A stretch of 64,000 bases of DNA from Bovifimicola ammoniilytica (GTDB taxonomy: Bacteria > Bacillota > Clostridia > Lachnospirales > Lachnospiraceae): positions 248,001 to 312,000 of the forward strand of contig NZ_JAOQJN010000001.1 of the NCBI RefSeq assembly GCF_025567085.1. The letters run 5' to 3'. The translations under genes were made by a program, and so were the position numbers. Below, one piece after another: positions 1-9,420 of this stretch (the stretch's first letter is position 1; every line of letters starts with the position of its first letter). The notes beneath the pieces are model-generated. The model searched no databases and was not told the origin of the DNA. It saw only the letters and a list, made by a program, of their open reading frames with translations.

Positions 1-1
1 T

Positions 2-1126
2 GATAACATTATGAAACTTGTAAGAACAGAAAGCATCGAGCATGAAGCACAGGTAAGAAGTGCTCAGATTAAATTCTTTGGAACTTTCCAGGAACTTGTT
101 AATCATACATATACTTCGGTTGAAAACGAGATTAATACACTTATAACGAACTTTAAGAATAATTTCAATCTGGATAATATGTTATTCGTAAGTTATGAAA
201 ATGAGTGTCCGGAGATAAGATACAGTGATTTAGAATATGAATTGTCTGAAATGGAGATGGATATATTAGTGGATCATTTCAAACATAATGCAGAAGGATT
301 TGCACTTTCTAAATTCAGTAATAACTATCATAGTTTTGACCGGATTATGAAGATATTCGACAGAAGCAAGGTATTTTCAATTATTGCAGCACCTATTTAT
401 AAATATGATAAGCTGCACAGCTTCTTTATTACATTTGTAAAGATACCTGAGAGCTGGAATTCAGTAATGAACAGAGAGGTCTTAGACGAAAATGACCTGG
501 ACATGTATATGATTGTTTTCAGACAGATACTTGATGCGATAGAAAAATACAGACTTAATGAAAGACTTATTAAACAGGCTATAACAGATGAACTTACAGG
601 ATTATTAAACCGTAAGGGATATTATGAAGTGATAGAGAAGATACTAAAAGAGCATTGCGACAGAAATGAGAAGTTAAATTGTGCATTTATGTATATTGAT
701 TTAGACCATTTCAAATATTATAACGACACATTCGGTCATCATGTAGGTGATGCGATACTTAAACGTTTCGCAGATATATTTACAGAGGCATGTGGTGATA
801 AAGGATATGTAGTAAGGTTTGGCGGCGATGAATTCGTTATGCTTCTTACTACAACAGATATCAATGAGATTAATAAAATTTCTTCAAGAATATACGAACT
901 GATAGAGAAAGAAGATGGTTTTATAGAACTCATTAAGAAATATGTTAAGAGTGATGTAAATATTCCTGACAATTTCAGGGCTACATGCTCAATCGGACTT
1001 GATTTGGGGCTTGAGATGACTAAGTCAAGTGAGATATCAGAGATGCAGAAACATGCAGATGCAGCATTATATTATGTAAAGAAGAATGGGCGTGGAGAAA
1101 TGGTACAATATAATAAAGATATGTAA
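2..1126 (+). CDS. Diguanylate cyclase (GGDEF) protein, 5' partial
   Basis: This is the C-terminal part of a c-di-GMP synthase; the family joins two GTP into the second messenger c-di-GMP. The GGDEF signature (RFGGDEF) lies near residue 271 counted from the ATG at base 11. It follows a family-typical entry motif (DELTGLLNRKGY, around residue 195) and is trailed by ADAALYYVKKNGRG. The first ~190 residues have no recognisable motif and look like a GAF/sensor-like region. The frame is open from base 2, and the ATG at 11 has no visible ribosome site, so the true start probably lies left of the window, with more sensory sequence there. Nothing in the window shows what signal it senses. Confidence 0.85.
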   Translation, partial: DNIMKLVRTESIEHEAQVRSAQIKFFGTFQELVNHTYTSVENEINTLITNFKNNFNLDNMLFVSYENECPEIRYSDLEYELSEMEMDILVDHFKHNAEGFALSKFSNNYHSFDRIMKIFDRSKVFSIIAAPIYKYDKLHSFFITFVKIPESWNSVMNREVLDENDLDMYMIVFRQILDAIEKYRLNERLIKQAITDELTGLLNRKGYYEVIEKILKEHCDRNEKLNCAFMYIDLDHFKYYNDTFGHHVGDAILKRFADIFTEACGDKGYVVRFGGDEFVMLLTTTDINEINKISSRIYELIEKEDGFIELIKKYVKSDVNIPDNFRATCSIGLDLGLEMTKSSEISEMQKHADAALYYVKKNGRGEMVQYNKDM

Positions 1127-1153
1127 ATTTGAAATATGATTGGAGAAAAGAAA

Positions 1154-2083
1154 ATGACAGGTTATGAGGCAGTTAAGAAAGTAATAAATGAAGTTAAGAA
1201 GGTTATAGTGGGCAAAGATGAGGTTATATTTCAGGTAATGACAGCTATGATAGCCGATGGGCATATATTAATAGATGACATACCGGGTGTAGGAAAGACT
1301 TCACTTGCATTGTCATTTTCAAAAGCAATGGCACTTGATTATAACAGAGTCCAGTTTACACCAGATGTATTACCATCTGATGTAACTGGATTTACAATGC
1401 TTAATAAGAAGACTAATGAATTCGAATTCAAGCAAGGTGCCATAATGTGTAATCTCTTTTTGGCAGATGAGATTAACAGAACTTCATCAAAAACACAGTC
1501 AGCATTATTAGAGGCTATGGAAGAGGGCAACGTTACAGTAGATTCCGTAACATATAAGCTGCCCTCTCCTTTTAATGTAATAGCAACACAGAATCCTGTA
1601 GGTTCAATAGGTACACATATGCTGCCTGAATCGCAGTTAGACAGATTTATGTTCTGCGTATCAATGGGATATCCGACTGTCAGTGATGAAGCTATTATGC
1701 TTAAAGAAAAATTCTGTAAAAATCCATTAGATGAAGTAAGGCCTGTAATTGATTCTAAAGGTTTAGACATAATTAAGAAAGAAGTAAGAAAAGTCTATAT
1801 TAGTGATGAAATATATGAATATATTGCTAAAATTGCAGATATTTCACGTAATAAATCAGAGATAGAGTTAGGAATAAGTCCAAGAGGAAGCGTAGCCATA
1901 ATGAAAGCTTCGCAGGCGAATGCATACGCAAGAGGAAGAGACTATGTGATTCCTGAGGATGTCAATGAAGTATTATATCCATGTACAAGACACAGAATAA
2001 TTCTCAATGCCAGAGCGAAAACAGGTGGTTTAAGTGTGGATAAAGTAATTAGTAATATAAGCAGGGAGGCAGCCACGAAGTGA
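1154..2083 (+). CDS. MoxR family AAA+ ATPase
   Basis: A MoxR-type AAA+ ATPase of 309 residues, thought to act as a chaperone or remodelling factor for partner proteins. Walker A (GVGKTS) is near residue 45 and Walker B (LFLADEINR) near residue 103; a sensor region (ATQNP) and arginine-finger region (LPESQLDRF) follow. A longer reading from the ATG at 1136 exists, but GGAGAA at 1142-1147 sits six bases before the ATG at 1154, which is preferred. It forms the classic triplet with the DUF58 and transglutaminase-like genes that follow directly, and its stop overlaps the start of the DUF58 gene. The family assignment is firm; the cellular substrate is unknown. Confidence 0.9.
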   Translation: MTGYEAVKKVINEVKKVIVGKDEVIFQVMTAMIADGHILIDDIPGVGKTSLALSFSKAMALDYNRVQFTPDVLPSDVTGFTMLNKKTNEFEFKQGAIMCNLFLADEINRTSSKTQSALLEAMEEGNVTVDSVTYKLPSPFNVIATQNPVGSIGTHMLPESQLDRFMFCVSMGYPTVSDEAIMLKEKFCKNPLDEVRPVIDSKGLDIIKKEVRKVYISDEIYEYIAKIADISRNKSEIELGISPRGSVAIMKASQANAYARGRDYVIPEDVNEVLYPCTRHRIILNARAKTGGLSVDKVISNISREAATK

Positions 2084-3102
2084 TGCGTGCAAACAGAAAA
2101 ATCCATAAGGCTAAAAATATTATTGTGTCTGTTGCATTAATAATAATATTGATAGTTTTAATGATATTGTTTAGTGAGTATAGTTCAACACTTCCATTAA
2201 GAATAATTATTAGTGTTTCAATTATTGAATATATTCTTTTCCGGATATTGTCGTGCAAAGTGGATATAAAACTTAAGCCAGACAAACCATATATAGTAAG
2301 AGAAGAGAAAGTGTCAGTATCAGTGGTTATTAATAAGAGAAGTATTTATCCCTATAAGAAAGTTGAATTTAATTTAAAGTACAAAAGCAAATATGGTCAG
2401 GGAGAACGCAGCAAGAGAATAGTGTTGGAATTGAATGACAATAGAATCGAGAGTAAGAAAGTAGTTACTGAGAGTCTTCCGTGTGGATATACTGCATTTA
2501 CAATTGAAAATGCTTATATATACGATATATTAGGTTTTGGTTCACTAAGTATTAATAATATATCCGAAAATGTAAATGTAATGGTAATGCCGACACCGAA
2601 ACCGATAGATATAGAATTACCGAAGATGCCGTTTGTTAGTGGTGACGAATCAGAGATATTTCATGAGGACAGAGGAAGAGACAGCAGTGAAACGTTTGAG
2701 ATACGTGAATTTCACGATGGTGATTCAATGAACAAAATACATTGGAAACTGAGTTCTAAAACCGACGAATTAATGATAAGAGATTCGATAGCAGCAATAG
2801 AGACGAATATATATGTATATTTCGACTTATCTAAGAGGATAAATATTGACGAAGGATTAGAAAAGTCGATTTCAATAGCCTATGAAATGAGAAATCTCGG
2901 ATATGCATTTTATATAATGTGGTTTGATAAAGATGCGTGGACATTAAGACGAAGTCTGGTATCTGAATATGAACATATAGAAAATGCTGTATCGGAGGTT
3001 ATGAAATATGATATGTATGAAGTAGATGAAAATGTAGAAAAGATATTGGAGAGATTTATGAATGAGAATCATGAAGTCTACAATATGTTTATATTATCAT
3101 AA
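2080..3102 (+). CDS. DUF58 domain membrane-anchored protein
   Basis: A DUF58 protein of 340 residues, partner of MoxR ATPases. Two hydrophobic helices near residues 10-30 and 36-50 anchor it. The DUF58 hallmark is near residues 205-230 (REFHDGDSMNKIHWKLSS), followed by a von Willebrand A-like fold region (IYVYFDLS). The start is either GTG at 2080 or ATG at 2083; GGGAGG at 2064-2069 serves both. It overlaps the moxR stop, so the two are probably translationally coupled. Such proteins are associated with envelope assembly or stress, but the exact role is unknown. Confidence 0.85.
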   Translation: MMRANRKIHKAKNIIVSVALIIILIVLMILFSEYSSTLPLRIIISVSIIEYILFRILSCKVDIKLKPDKPYIVREEKVSVSVVINKRSIYPYKKVEFNLKYKSKYGQGERSKRIVLELNDNRIESKKVVTESLPCGYTAFTIENAYIYDILGFGSLSINNISENVNVMVMPTPKPIDIELPKMPFVSGDESEIFHEDRGRDSSETFEIREFHDGDSMNKIHWKLSSKTDELMIRDSIAAIETNIYVYFDLSKRINIDEGLEKSISIAYEMRNLGYAFYIMWFDKDAWTLRRSLVSEYEHIENAVSEVMKYDMYEVDENVEKILERFMNENHEVYNMFILS

Positions 3103-3134
3103 GGAAACTAATAGTGTGAAAAATGAGGATTGAT

Positions 3135-5495
3135 ATGGAAAATAAATTTAAAATTCCAGATTTTATCGGAAAGAGTCTGATTATCTCATTGGGTATAATT
3201 GCTACAGCAGGCGGCTTTATTGATATGTTTAATATTCCGGCATCAAAGGTGGCAGTAAGTTTATTTACAATCTGTATAACGTTTTTACTTATGACTACAT
3301 CAAGGGCAAGGCATAAGCACCTTGCGATGACAGGGATATTTGTAACGGTGATATTGCTTATACTCATCAATTGGAATGGAATAAAGTGTGGAATATATTA
3401 TATAGCTAACAGAATAATAGATGCATATAACTATTATGCGGGAATTACAGAATCGGATATGTTCATTATAGATTTTGGCAAACCGATATTCTTTAGTTCG
3501 ACGAAGCAGAGTGTTACATTTACTTTGTGTATGATAATAATAGAATATGCATATATACTTGTGACAGCTTCGATATATAAAGTGTTTTCGTCAATACACA
3601 TTCTGCTGTCTGCAGGTATTACATTTGCCGGTCTGTTACTTGGCTTATTTCCGGGAACAATATGGACAATTCTTTTGATACTTTATTATGTATTATGTGT
3701 GATGTATGGGAGAAACAGGCACATTTACATAAGAAGAATGATATTTATGACGGGAGTTATAGCTGTAGTAACTTTATTTACATTAATTATAGCGAGACCA
3801 AAGAATTATAATGAGAACAAATATTTGAAATATCGTGATGTGTTGGAAAATATTGCTCAAAAATTTAAACTAGATATTTCTTCTGGTACTGAACGGGCAT
3901 CATCAGATGGAAAAAGCAGTATGGCATATGGTGGGATTAACGGTGGCAGACTTGGTAATGTAGATGAAGTAAAGAATACCGGCTTAGAAATGCTTAGAGT
4001 AAATATGACACAGACAGATAATAATATTTATCTTAAGGGCTTTGTCGGGAATGAATATGATAGAAATAAATGGACTGAAATAAACACAGATAATCTCAGG
4101 GAACTGGTCAAGACTATTGAAATTATGGGTGGAAGGTCGAATTCTTTAGTTACAGACTATGATTATATAGAGAAGTTCTATGATGGGAAAATTGCTGATA
4201 AATTTGAAATCAGATATATTAAGGATCAGAGAAAGTACAGATATATGCCATACTATGTTAACCAGTATTATTCAGATAATGAAAAAGAGATGCGCTTAAG
4301 TACGGATTACTCGATAGGTAATGAAGTATTTAATGTATATGATATTTCTTTAGATGAAGCAATTAATATGATAAAAGATGATGAAATGAGTCTTGAAGAA
4401 TTTGAAGAATTTACAAATATAAGTTGTAGCATAAGTAATGAAGTCGCAGAAGTTCTTTCAAAAGAGATGCTTGATTCACCAGTCTATGACGGAACAGCTG
4501 TAAGTCTTATAGATTGCATAAAATATGTACAGAAATATTTGTCTGTAAATGCTATATATACATTAAGTCCCGGAGCCTTAGATAAAGGTGATGATTTTAT
4601 AGTTGATTTCCTGACAGTTAAGAAAGCAGGATATTGTACTTCATTTGCATCGGCGGGTGTAATGATGTTCAGATATATGGGAATTCCTGCAAGATATGTT
4701 GAGGGATACGTTATAACAAGCAGCGACCAGAATGAATCAGATAATGGCGAGGTAAAGGCAATTGTCAAAGATGAGTCGGCACATGCATGGCCTGAAATCT
4801 ACATTACAGGTCTTGGATTTGTTCCGGTAGAAGTGACTCCCGGATATTTTCGCCTGTCAGATAATGTTGATAATGTGGCAGAACCAACAACATCGCCAGA
4901 GAGCATATCGGATGAGATCTCTTCAGAAGCCGCAGAGAAGAGTACAACAAATAAAGAAAATGTCAGTAAAGAAACAACTATTAAAAATGGCAAAATAGAA
5001 ACGGATAAAAAGACAGATAAGAAGAATGATAAAAATATAATTATTATATTTGCATTATTGGCAGCAGTAGTCATAGTATTAATTGTTTCTGTTAAACTAT
5101 ATAATATATTACAGCATAAGAGAGATGTTAAAGAATCTGATTATAATACAGACGATTTAAGACATAATATAGATGTACTGACTGTGATTTTTGAAAAGCT
5201 CCTTACTAAAGCAGGAATAGATTATTCCATAAACCGAAGCACAAGTGATATATGTAACGATATCAACGAATTAATCGGTAGACTTAAGAAAGCTGATATG
5301 GATAAGGATAGTAAATATACTAAATCAGGTGGAATTATTCCTGACACATCAGATACAGAAGAGGTTATATGCATTATATACAGGGCTAAATATGCTGATA
5401 AAAATGCCGGTTTTACAGAGAAAGATACAGATAAACTTCGTCAGTATGTTGAAGAATTTAAAAATAGTTTGCAATACTTTAAAAATAAGGTATAA
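3135..5495 (+). CDS. Transglutaminase-like membrane protein with DUF4129-like tail
   Basis: A large membrane protein (about 786 residues). Several N-terminal transmembrane helices (to about residue 230) precede an extracytoplasmic transglutaminase-like domain. The catalytic Cys is in AGYCTSFAS (near residue 501) and the His in SAHAWPE (near 550). The usual third acid appears as Glu in PVEVTP, where Asp is more common. A Ser/Thr/Lys-rich linker, one more helix (IIIIFALLAAVVIVLIV) and a cytoplasmic tail follow. It completes the MoxR-DUF58-transglutaminase operon. The ATG at 3123 is possible, but GAGG just before 3135 favours the second ATG. The promoter of the next gene lies in its 3' end. The substrate is unknown. 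Confidence 0.85.
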   Translation: MENKFKIPDFIGKSLIISLGIIATAGGFIDMFNIPASKVAVSLFTICITFLLMTTSRARHKHLAMTGIFVTVILLILINWNGIKCGIYYIANRIIDAYNYYAGITESDMFIIDFGKPIFFSSTKQSVTFTLCMIIIEYAYILVTASIYKVFSSIHILLSAGITFAGLLLGLFPGTIWTILLILYYVLCVMYGRNRHIYIRRMIFMTGVIAVVTLFTLIIARPKNYNENKYLKYRDVLENIAQKFKLDISSGTERASSDGKSSMAYGGINGGRLGNVDEVKNTGLEMLRVNMTQTDNNIYLKGFVGNEYDRNKWTEINTDNLRELVKTIEIMGGRSNSLVTDYDYIEKFYDGKIADKFEIRYIKDQRKYRYMPYYVNQYYSDNEKEMRLSTDYSIGNEVFNVYDISLDEAINMIKDDEMSLEEFEEFTNISCSISNEVAEVLSKEMLDSPVYDGTAVSLIDCIKYVQKYLSVNAIYTLSPGALDKGDDFIVDFLTVKKAGYCTSFASAGVMMFRYMGIPARYVEGYVITSSDQNESDNGEVKAIVKDESAHAWPEIYITGLGFVPVEVTPGYFRLSDNVDNVAEPTTSPESISDEISSEAAEKSTTNKENVSKETTIKNGKIETDKKTDKKNDKNIIIIFALLAAVVIVLIVSVKLYNILQHKRDVKESDYNTDDLRHNIDVLTVIFEKLLTKAGIDYSINRSTSDICNDINELIGRLKKADMDKDSKYTKSGGIIPDTSDTEEVICIIYRAKYADKNAGFTEKDTDKLRQYVEEFKNSLQYFKNKV

Positions 5496-5496
5496 T
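5469..5496 (+). promoter_or_regulatory. Predicted sigma-70 promoter of fba
   Basis: TTGCAA (5469-5474) and TATAAT (5491-5496) are separated by 16 bases, 60 bases upstream of the aldolase start. The promoter sits inside the 3' end of the transglutaminase gene, so fba can be expressed on its own. Confidence 0.6.
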
Positions 5497-5558
5497 ATAG
5501 GAAAAATGTAGATGAACATTTTTCAAATGATAATTTTAATTTACGGAGGTAATAAAAT

Positions 5559-6425
5559 ATGTTAGTTTCAGCAAAAGAGATGCTTGAAAAAGCAAAAGCA
5601 GGACATTATGCTGTAGGTCAGTTCAACATTAACAACCTTGAGTGGACAAAGGCAATCTTATTAACAGCACAGGAATTAAACTCACCAGTTATCTTAGGTG
5701 TTTCTGAAGGTGCAGGAAAATATATGACAGGTTACAAAACTGTTGTAGGTATGGTTAATGGTATGATGGAAGAATTAAACATCACAGTTCCTGTAGCATT
5801 ACACTTAGACCATGGTAGCTACGAAGGATGTTTAAAGTGTGTTGAAGCAGGTTTCTCTTCAATTATGTTTGATGGTTCACATTATCCAATCGATGAGAAC
5901 GTTGCTAAGACAACAGAATTAGTTAAGATAGCTAAAGAAAAAGGAATGTCTCTTGAAGCAGAAGTTGGTGCTATCGGTGGAGAAGAAGACGGTGTAATCG
6001 GCAGAGGAGAATGTGCAGATCCTAACGAGTGTAAAGCAGTTGCAGATCTTGGTGTAACAATGCTTGCAGCAGGTATCGGTAACATACATGGCAAATATCC
6101 AGATAACTGGGAAGGATTAAGTTTCGAAACACTTGATGCTATTCAGAAACTTACAGGTGATATGCCATTAGTTCTTCATGGTGGTACAGGTATCCCAGAC
6201 GATATGATTAAGAAAGCAATCTCATTAGGTGTAGCTAAGATTAATGTTAACACAGAATGCCAGTTATCATTTGCAGCAGCAACACGTAAATATATCGAAG
6301 AGGGTAAAGACCTTCAGGGTAAAGGATATGACCCACGTAAATTATTAGCTCCTGGATTTGAAGCAATCAAAGCTACAGTTAAGGAAAAAATGGAATTATT
6401 TGGTTCAGTTGGTAAAGCTAACTAA
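5559..6425 (+). CDS. fba: Fructose-1,6-bisphosphate aldolase, class II
   Basis: A glycolytic and gluconeogenic class II (zinc) aldolase that interconverts fructose-1,6-bisphosphate with dihydroxyacetone phosphate and glyceraldehyde-3-phosphate in the cytosol. At 288 residues it is of normal family length. Visible motifs are LHLDHGS (zinc-binding His), EAEVGAIGG, GNIHGKYP, LHGGTGIP and INVNTE. The start is preceded by GGAGG. Codon use is strongly biased towards a few codons, as expected for a highly expressed gene. It has its own promoter and a strong terminator, so it is probably a monocistronic unit. Confidence 0.96.
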   Translation: MLVSAKEMLEKAKAGHYAVGQFNINNLEWTKAILLTAQELNSPVILGVSEGAGKYMTGYKTVVGMVNGMMEELNITVPVALHLDHGSYEGCLKCVEAGFSSIMFDGSHYPIDENVAKTTELVKIAKEKGMSLEAEVGAIGGEEDGVIGRGECADPNECKAVADLGVTMLAAGIGNIHGKYPDNWEGLSFETLDAIQKLTGDMPLVLHGGTGIPDDMIKKAISLGVAKINVNTECQLSFAAATRKYIEEGKDLQGKGYDPRKLLAPGFEAIKATVKEKMELFGSVGKAN

Positions 6426-6461
6426 TAATTATCGAATTGCAATATAGAGAGATATTGGTTA

Positions 6462-6502
6462 AAATAGGTGATAGATACTCAGGTATTTATTACCTATTTT
6501 TT
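6462..6502 (+). terminator. Intrinsic terminator of fba
   Basis: A 17-bp stem (6462-6478 with 6483-6499, two G-T wobbles) has a TCAG tetraloop and runs into a T tract. Its position argues against the upstream start (6437) of the next gene. Confidence 0.85.
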
Positions 6503-6553
6503 CAATTTAATACAATAATCATCAGAGTAGATTACCTAGAACAGGAGAAGCTT

Positions 6554-6934
6554 ATGAAAGAGAGAATAACAAAATATTTAAAGTATATGGACGACCTTTT
6601 AGAACGAATAGAATCAGGAGAAGAGATGGACTTACAGAAGATATTGAAGAATCATATGGTGCAGATAGGCTTCTTTATGCACGAAAGACTTGTTCATCTA
6701 ATCGTAACTGTTTTATTTGCAATTGGTACTTTTATGACGATATTTACATATCTGATAGTGAATAACATAGGTCTGCTTCTGCTTGCACTTTTGCTTATTG
6801 TCTTACTTATACCTTATATAAAACATTATTATCTGTTAGAGAATGGTGTCCAGAAAATGTATAAGCAGTATGATAAATTGTTAGAGCATAGGGCAGAATT
6901 GGGCGAAAATATACCGGAAAGATTTAATAAATAA
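6554..6934 (+). CDS. Small two-helix membrane protein of unknown function
   Basis: A predicted protein of 126 residues: a charged N-terminal helix, two adjacent hydrophobic segments (about residues 44-85) and a charged C-terminal helix. I do not recognise a family. An upstream ATG at 6437 would place the fba terminator hairpin inside the gene. The ATG at 6554 has AGGAG six bases before it and is clearly better. Its stop overlaps the start of the nuclease-helicase gene (TAATG), so the two are probably co-translated and may be functionally linked. Confidence 0.7.
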   Translation: MKERITKYLKYMDDLLERIESGEEMDLQKILKNHMVQIGFFMHERLVHLIVTVLFAIGTFMTIFTYLIVNNIGLLLLALLLIVLLIPYIKHYYLLENGVQKMYKQYDKLLEHRAELGENIPERFNK

Positions 6935-9300
6935 TGGAGAAGTTTACTATAAATATTTCTGTACGAAATCTTGTGGAATTTATTATGCGTTCAGGTGACA
7001 TTGATAACCGTACAGCCGGTGCAATGAGCAAGCAGGCAATGGCAGAGGGTACGAAGATGCATAAGAAGATTCAGGGACGGATGGGTATAGAATATAAAGC
7101 TGAAGTTACGTTAAAGATAGCACTTGAATATGATAATTACTGCATTAATCTGGAGGGAAGAGCAGACGGTATCATAGCCGAGGATATAGTAGTGGTAGAT
7201 GAGATAAAAAGTATGTATGCAGATGTGATGAAATTCACAGAAGCACAGCAGGTGCATCAGGCACAGGCAATGTGTTATGCGTATATTTATGCCAGACAAC
7301 ATAATCTGGATAAAATCTGTGTGCAGCTGACATATTGCAATCTTGATACCGAGGAAATCAAACGTTTCAGAACCGTATATACATTTGAAGAAATAGAAGT
7401 ATGGTTCGAGAGTGTAATGGCTGAATATATAAGATGGGCAGACTATATTGCAGACGAGCAGAAGATGAAGATGGATTCAATACAGCATTTAGAATTCCCA
7501 TTTGAATACAGAAACGGGCAGAGAAATATTGTTGTATCTGTCTATAAATCAATTCTTGCTAAGAGAAATATGTTCATTCAGGCACCGACAGGCGTAGGTA
7601 AGACTATTTCGACGATTTATCCGGCTGTGAGGACTGTAGGAACAGGAGATGTGGATAAAATCTTCTATCTTACCGCCAAGACGATAACTAGAACTGTAGC
7701 AGAAGAAGCTTTCGAAGTATTAAGGAGAAACGGACTACATTTCAGGACGGTTACATTAACCGCAAAAGAGAAAATCTGTCCATGTGATGAGACTATATGT
7801 AATCCTGATAAATGCAAACGTGCAAAAGGGCATTTTGACAGGGTAAACAGTGCAATATATGAAGTAATTACCAATGAATCATCAATAACAAGGGAAGTTA
7901 TCGAGAAATATGCAGATGAATATGAGGTATGTCCGTTTGAAATGTCATTAGACATAAGTAATTTTATGGATGGAGTAATCTGTGATTATAATTATGTTTT
8001 TGACCCTTATGCCAAGCTTAAGAGATATTTTACGGAGGGAATAACAGGCAGATATGTATTTCTCGTAGATGAAGCACATAATCTTGTGGAGCGTGCAAGG
8101 GAAATGTATAGTGCCATAATTACTAAGGAAGATTTCTTAAGCTGTAAAAAGATTGTCAGGGACAGAAGCAAGAGAGTGTCAAATGCTCTTGATAAATGCA
8201 ATCGCGAAATGTTAAGTCTTAAGAGAATGTGTATAGGAACTTCAGACCGGTATTCATACACACTTCTTGATGAAACTGAGGACTTAGTTCTGTCGCTTTT
8301 AAGATTACAGACAGCACTAGAGAAATTCTTAGATGATAATAAGGAATTTGATAAAAGAGATGAAGTATTAGAATTATATTTTGCGGTAAGGACATATTTA
8401 GATATATATGAACTTGTTGACAGCAAATACGTTATATATTCTGACTTTAATGAGAAAGGCGAATTCTTTGTGAAGCTTTTCTGCGTAAACCCATCGGGTA
8501 ATCTGCAGGATTGTATGCAGACAGGAATTGCGACAATGTTCTTCTCTGCAACGCTTTTGCCGGTTAATTATTATAAGGAATTATTAAGCGGAGATATTGA
8601 GGACTATGCGATTTATATTGATTCTCCATTTGATACACATAAAAGACTGGTCTCAATATGCAGAGATGTAAGCAGTAAATACACAAGAAGAAATGAAAAT
8701 GAATATATAAGAATGTTAAATATTATAAGAGAAGTGGTAGGTGGATGTGCCGGAAATTATATGGTATTTTTTCCATCATATAAAATGTTAGAAGATATAT
8801 ATGAATTAGCCATAAGAGAGGGTTTTACAGAAGAATATGAGATATTCTGCCAGACAGGAAGTATGAAAGAAAAAGAAAAGGAAGAATTCTTAGCAACATT
8901 TGAAGTGGACAGGGATAAAAGCCTTATTGGCTTCTGTGTGCTTGGTGGAATATTCTCGGAGGGCATAGACCTTAAGAATGAAAGACTTATCGGCAGTATT
9001 ATCATTGGTACGGGACTTCCTATGGTCTGCTCTGAAAGAGAGATACTTAAGAATTACTATGATGAGAATAATAGAAATGGATTTGATTATGCATACAGAT
9101 ATCCGGGAATGAATAAGGTCTTGCAGGCAGCAGGGCGTGTTATCAGGACGGATGAAGATTATGGAGTCATTTCTCTGTTAGATGAAAGATTTCTAAGGAG
9201 AGATTACAGACAGCTATTTCCGAGGGAATGGAATGATGTCAAAGTTATTGACAGCAAAAATGCAGGAGAGATTGTAAGGCATTTCTGGAAGTATGTGTGA
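6934..9300 (+). CDS. PD-(D/E)XK nuclease fused to XPD/DinG-type Fe-S helicase
   Basis: A 788-residue DNA repair or defence-type enzyme. Residues 1-170 look like a RecB/Cas4-like nuclease: GRADGI (D78), then VVDEIK (E90, K92), with a following QxxxY-like stretch. From about 195 it is a superfamily 2 helicase of the DinG/XPD class. Walker A APTGVGKT is near 217-224, cysteines at 282, 284, 289, 294 and 333 are candidates for a 4Fe-4S cluster, the box DEAH is near 379, and QAAGRVIR is near the C-terminus. The combination predicts a 5'-3' helicase coupled to a nuclease. It follows the small membrane protein with overlap. It is probably a housekeeping repair enzyme, but the substrate is unknown. 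Confidence 0.85.
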   Translation: MEKFTINISVRNLVEFIMRSGDIDNRTAGAMSKQAMAEGTKMHKKIQGRMGIEYKAEVTLKIALEYDNYCINLEGRADGIIAEDIVVVDEIKSMYADVMKFTEAQQVHQAQAMCYAYIYARQHNLDKICVQLTYCNLDTEEIKRFRTVYTFEEIEVWFESVMAEYIRWADYIADEQKMKMDSIQHLEFPFEYRNGQRNIVVSVYKSILAKRNMFIQAPTGVGKTISTIYPAVRTVGTGDVDKIFYLTAKTITRTVAEEAFEVLRRNGLHFRTVTLTAKEKICPCDETICNPDKCKRAKGHFDRVNSAIYEVITNESSITREVIEKYADEYEVCPFEMSLDISNFMDGVICDYNYVFDPYAKLKRYFTEGITGRYVFLVDEAHNLVERAREMYSAIITKEDFLSCKKIVRDRSKRVSNALDKCNREMLSLKRMCIGTSDRYSYTLLDETEDLVLSLLRLQTALEKFLDDNKEFDKRDEVLELYFAVRTYLDIYELVDSKYVIYSDFNEKGEFFVKLFCVNPSGNLQDCMQTGIATMFFSATLLPVNYYKELLSGDIEDYAIYIDSPFDTHKRLVSICRDVSSKYTRRNENEYIRMLNIIREVVGGCAGNYMVFFPSYKMLEDIYELAIREGFTEEYEIFCQTGSMKEKEKEEFLATFEVDRDKSLIGFCVLGGIFSEGIDLKNERLIGSIIIGTGLPMVCSEREILKNYYDENNRNGFDYAYRYPGMNKVLQAAGRVIRTDEDYGVISLLDERFLRRDYRQLFPREWNDVKVIDSKNAGEIVRHFWKYV

Positions 9301-9332
9301 TAAGATTAAAAATATAATTATGCAATATACGT

Positions 9333-9361
9333 TTGACAATGACCTAATGTTATTGTAAACT
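9333..9361 (+). promoter_or_regulatory. Predicted promoter of purL
   Basis: A perfect TTGACA (9333-9338) is spaced 17 bases from TAAACT (9356-9361), 60 bases before the purL start. I saw no purine riboswitch in the short leader. Confidence 0.6.
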
Positions 9362-9420
9362 TGCATTATTATGGATTAGTCAGAATTTGTACTGGCAACT
9401 CAAAATATATGGAGGTACTT

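Noticed and set aside
6437..6553. Longer N-terminus for the small membrane protein
   Set aside because: The extension runs through the perfect fba terminator hairpin and lacks a ribosome site.
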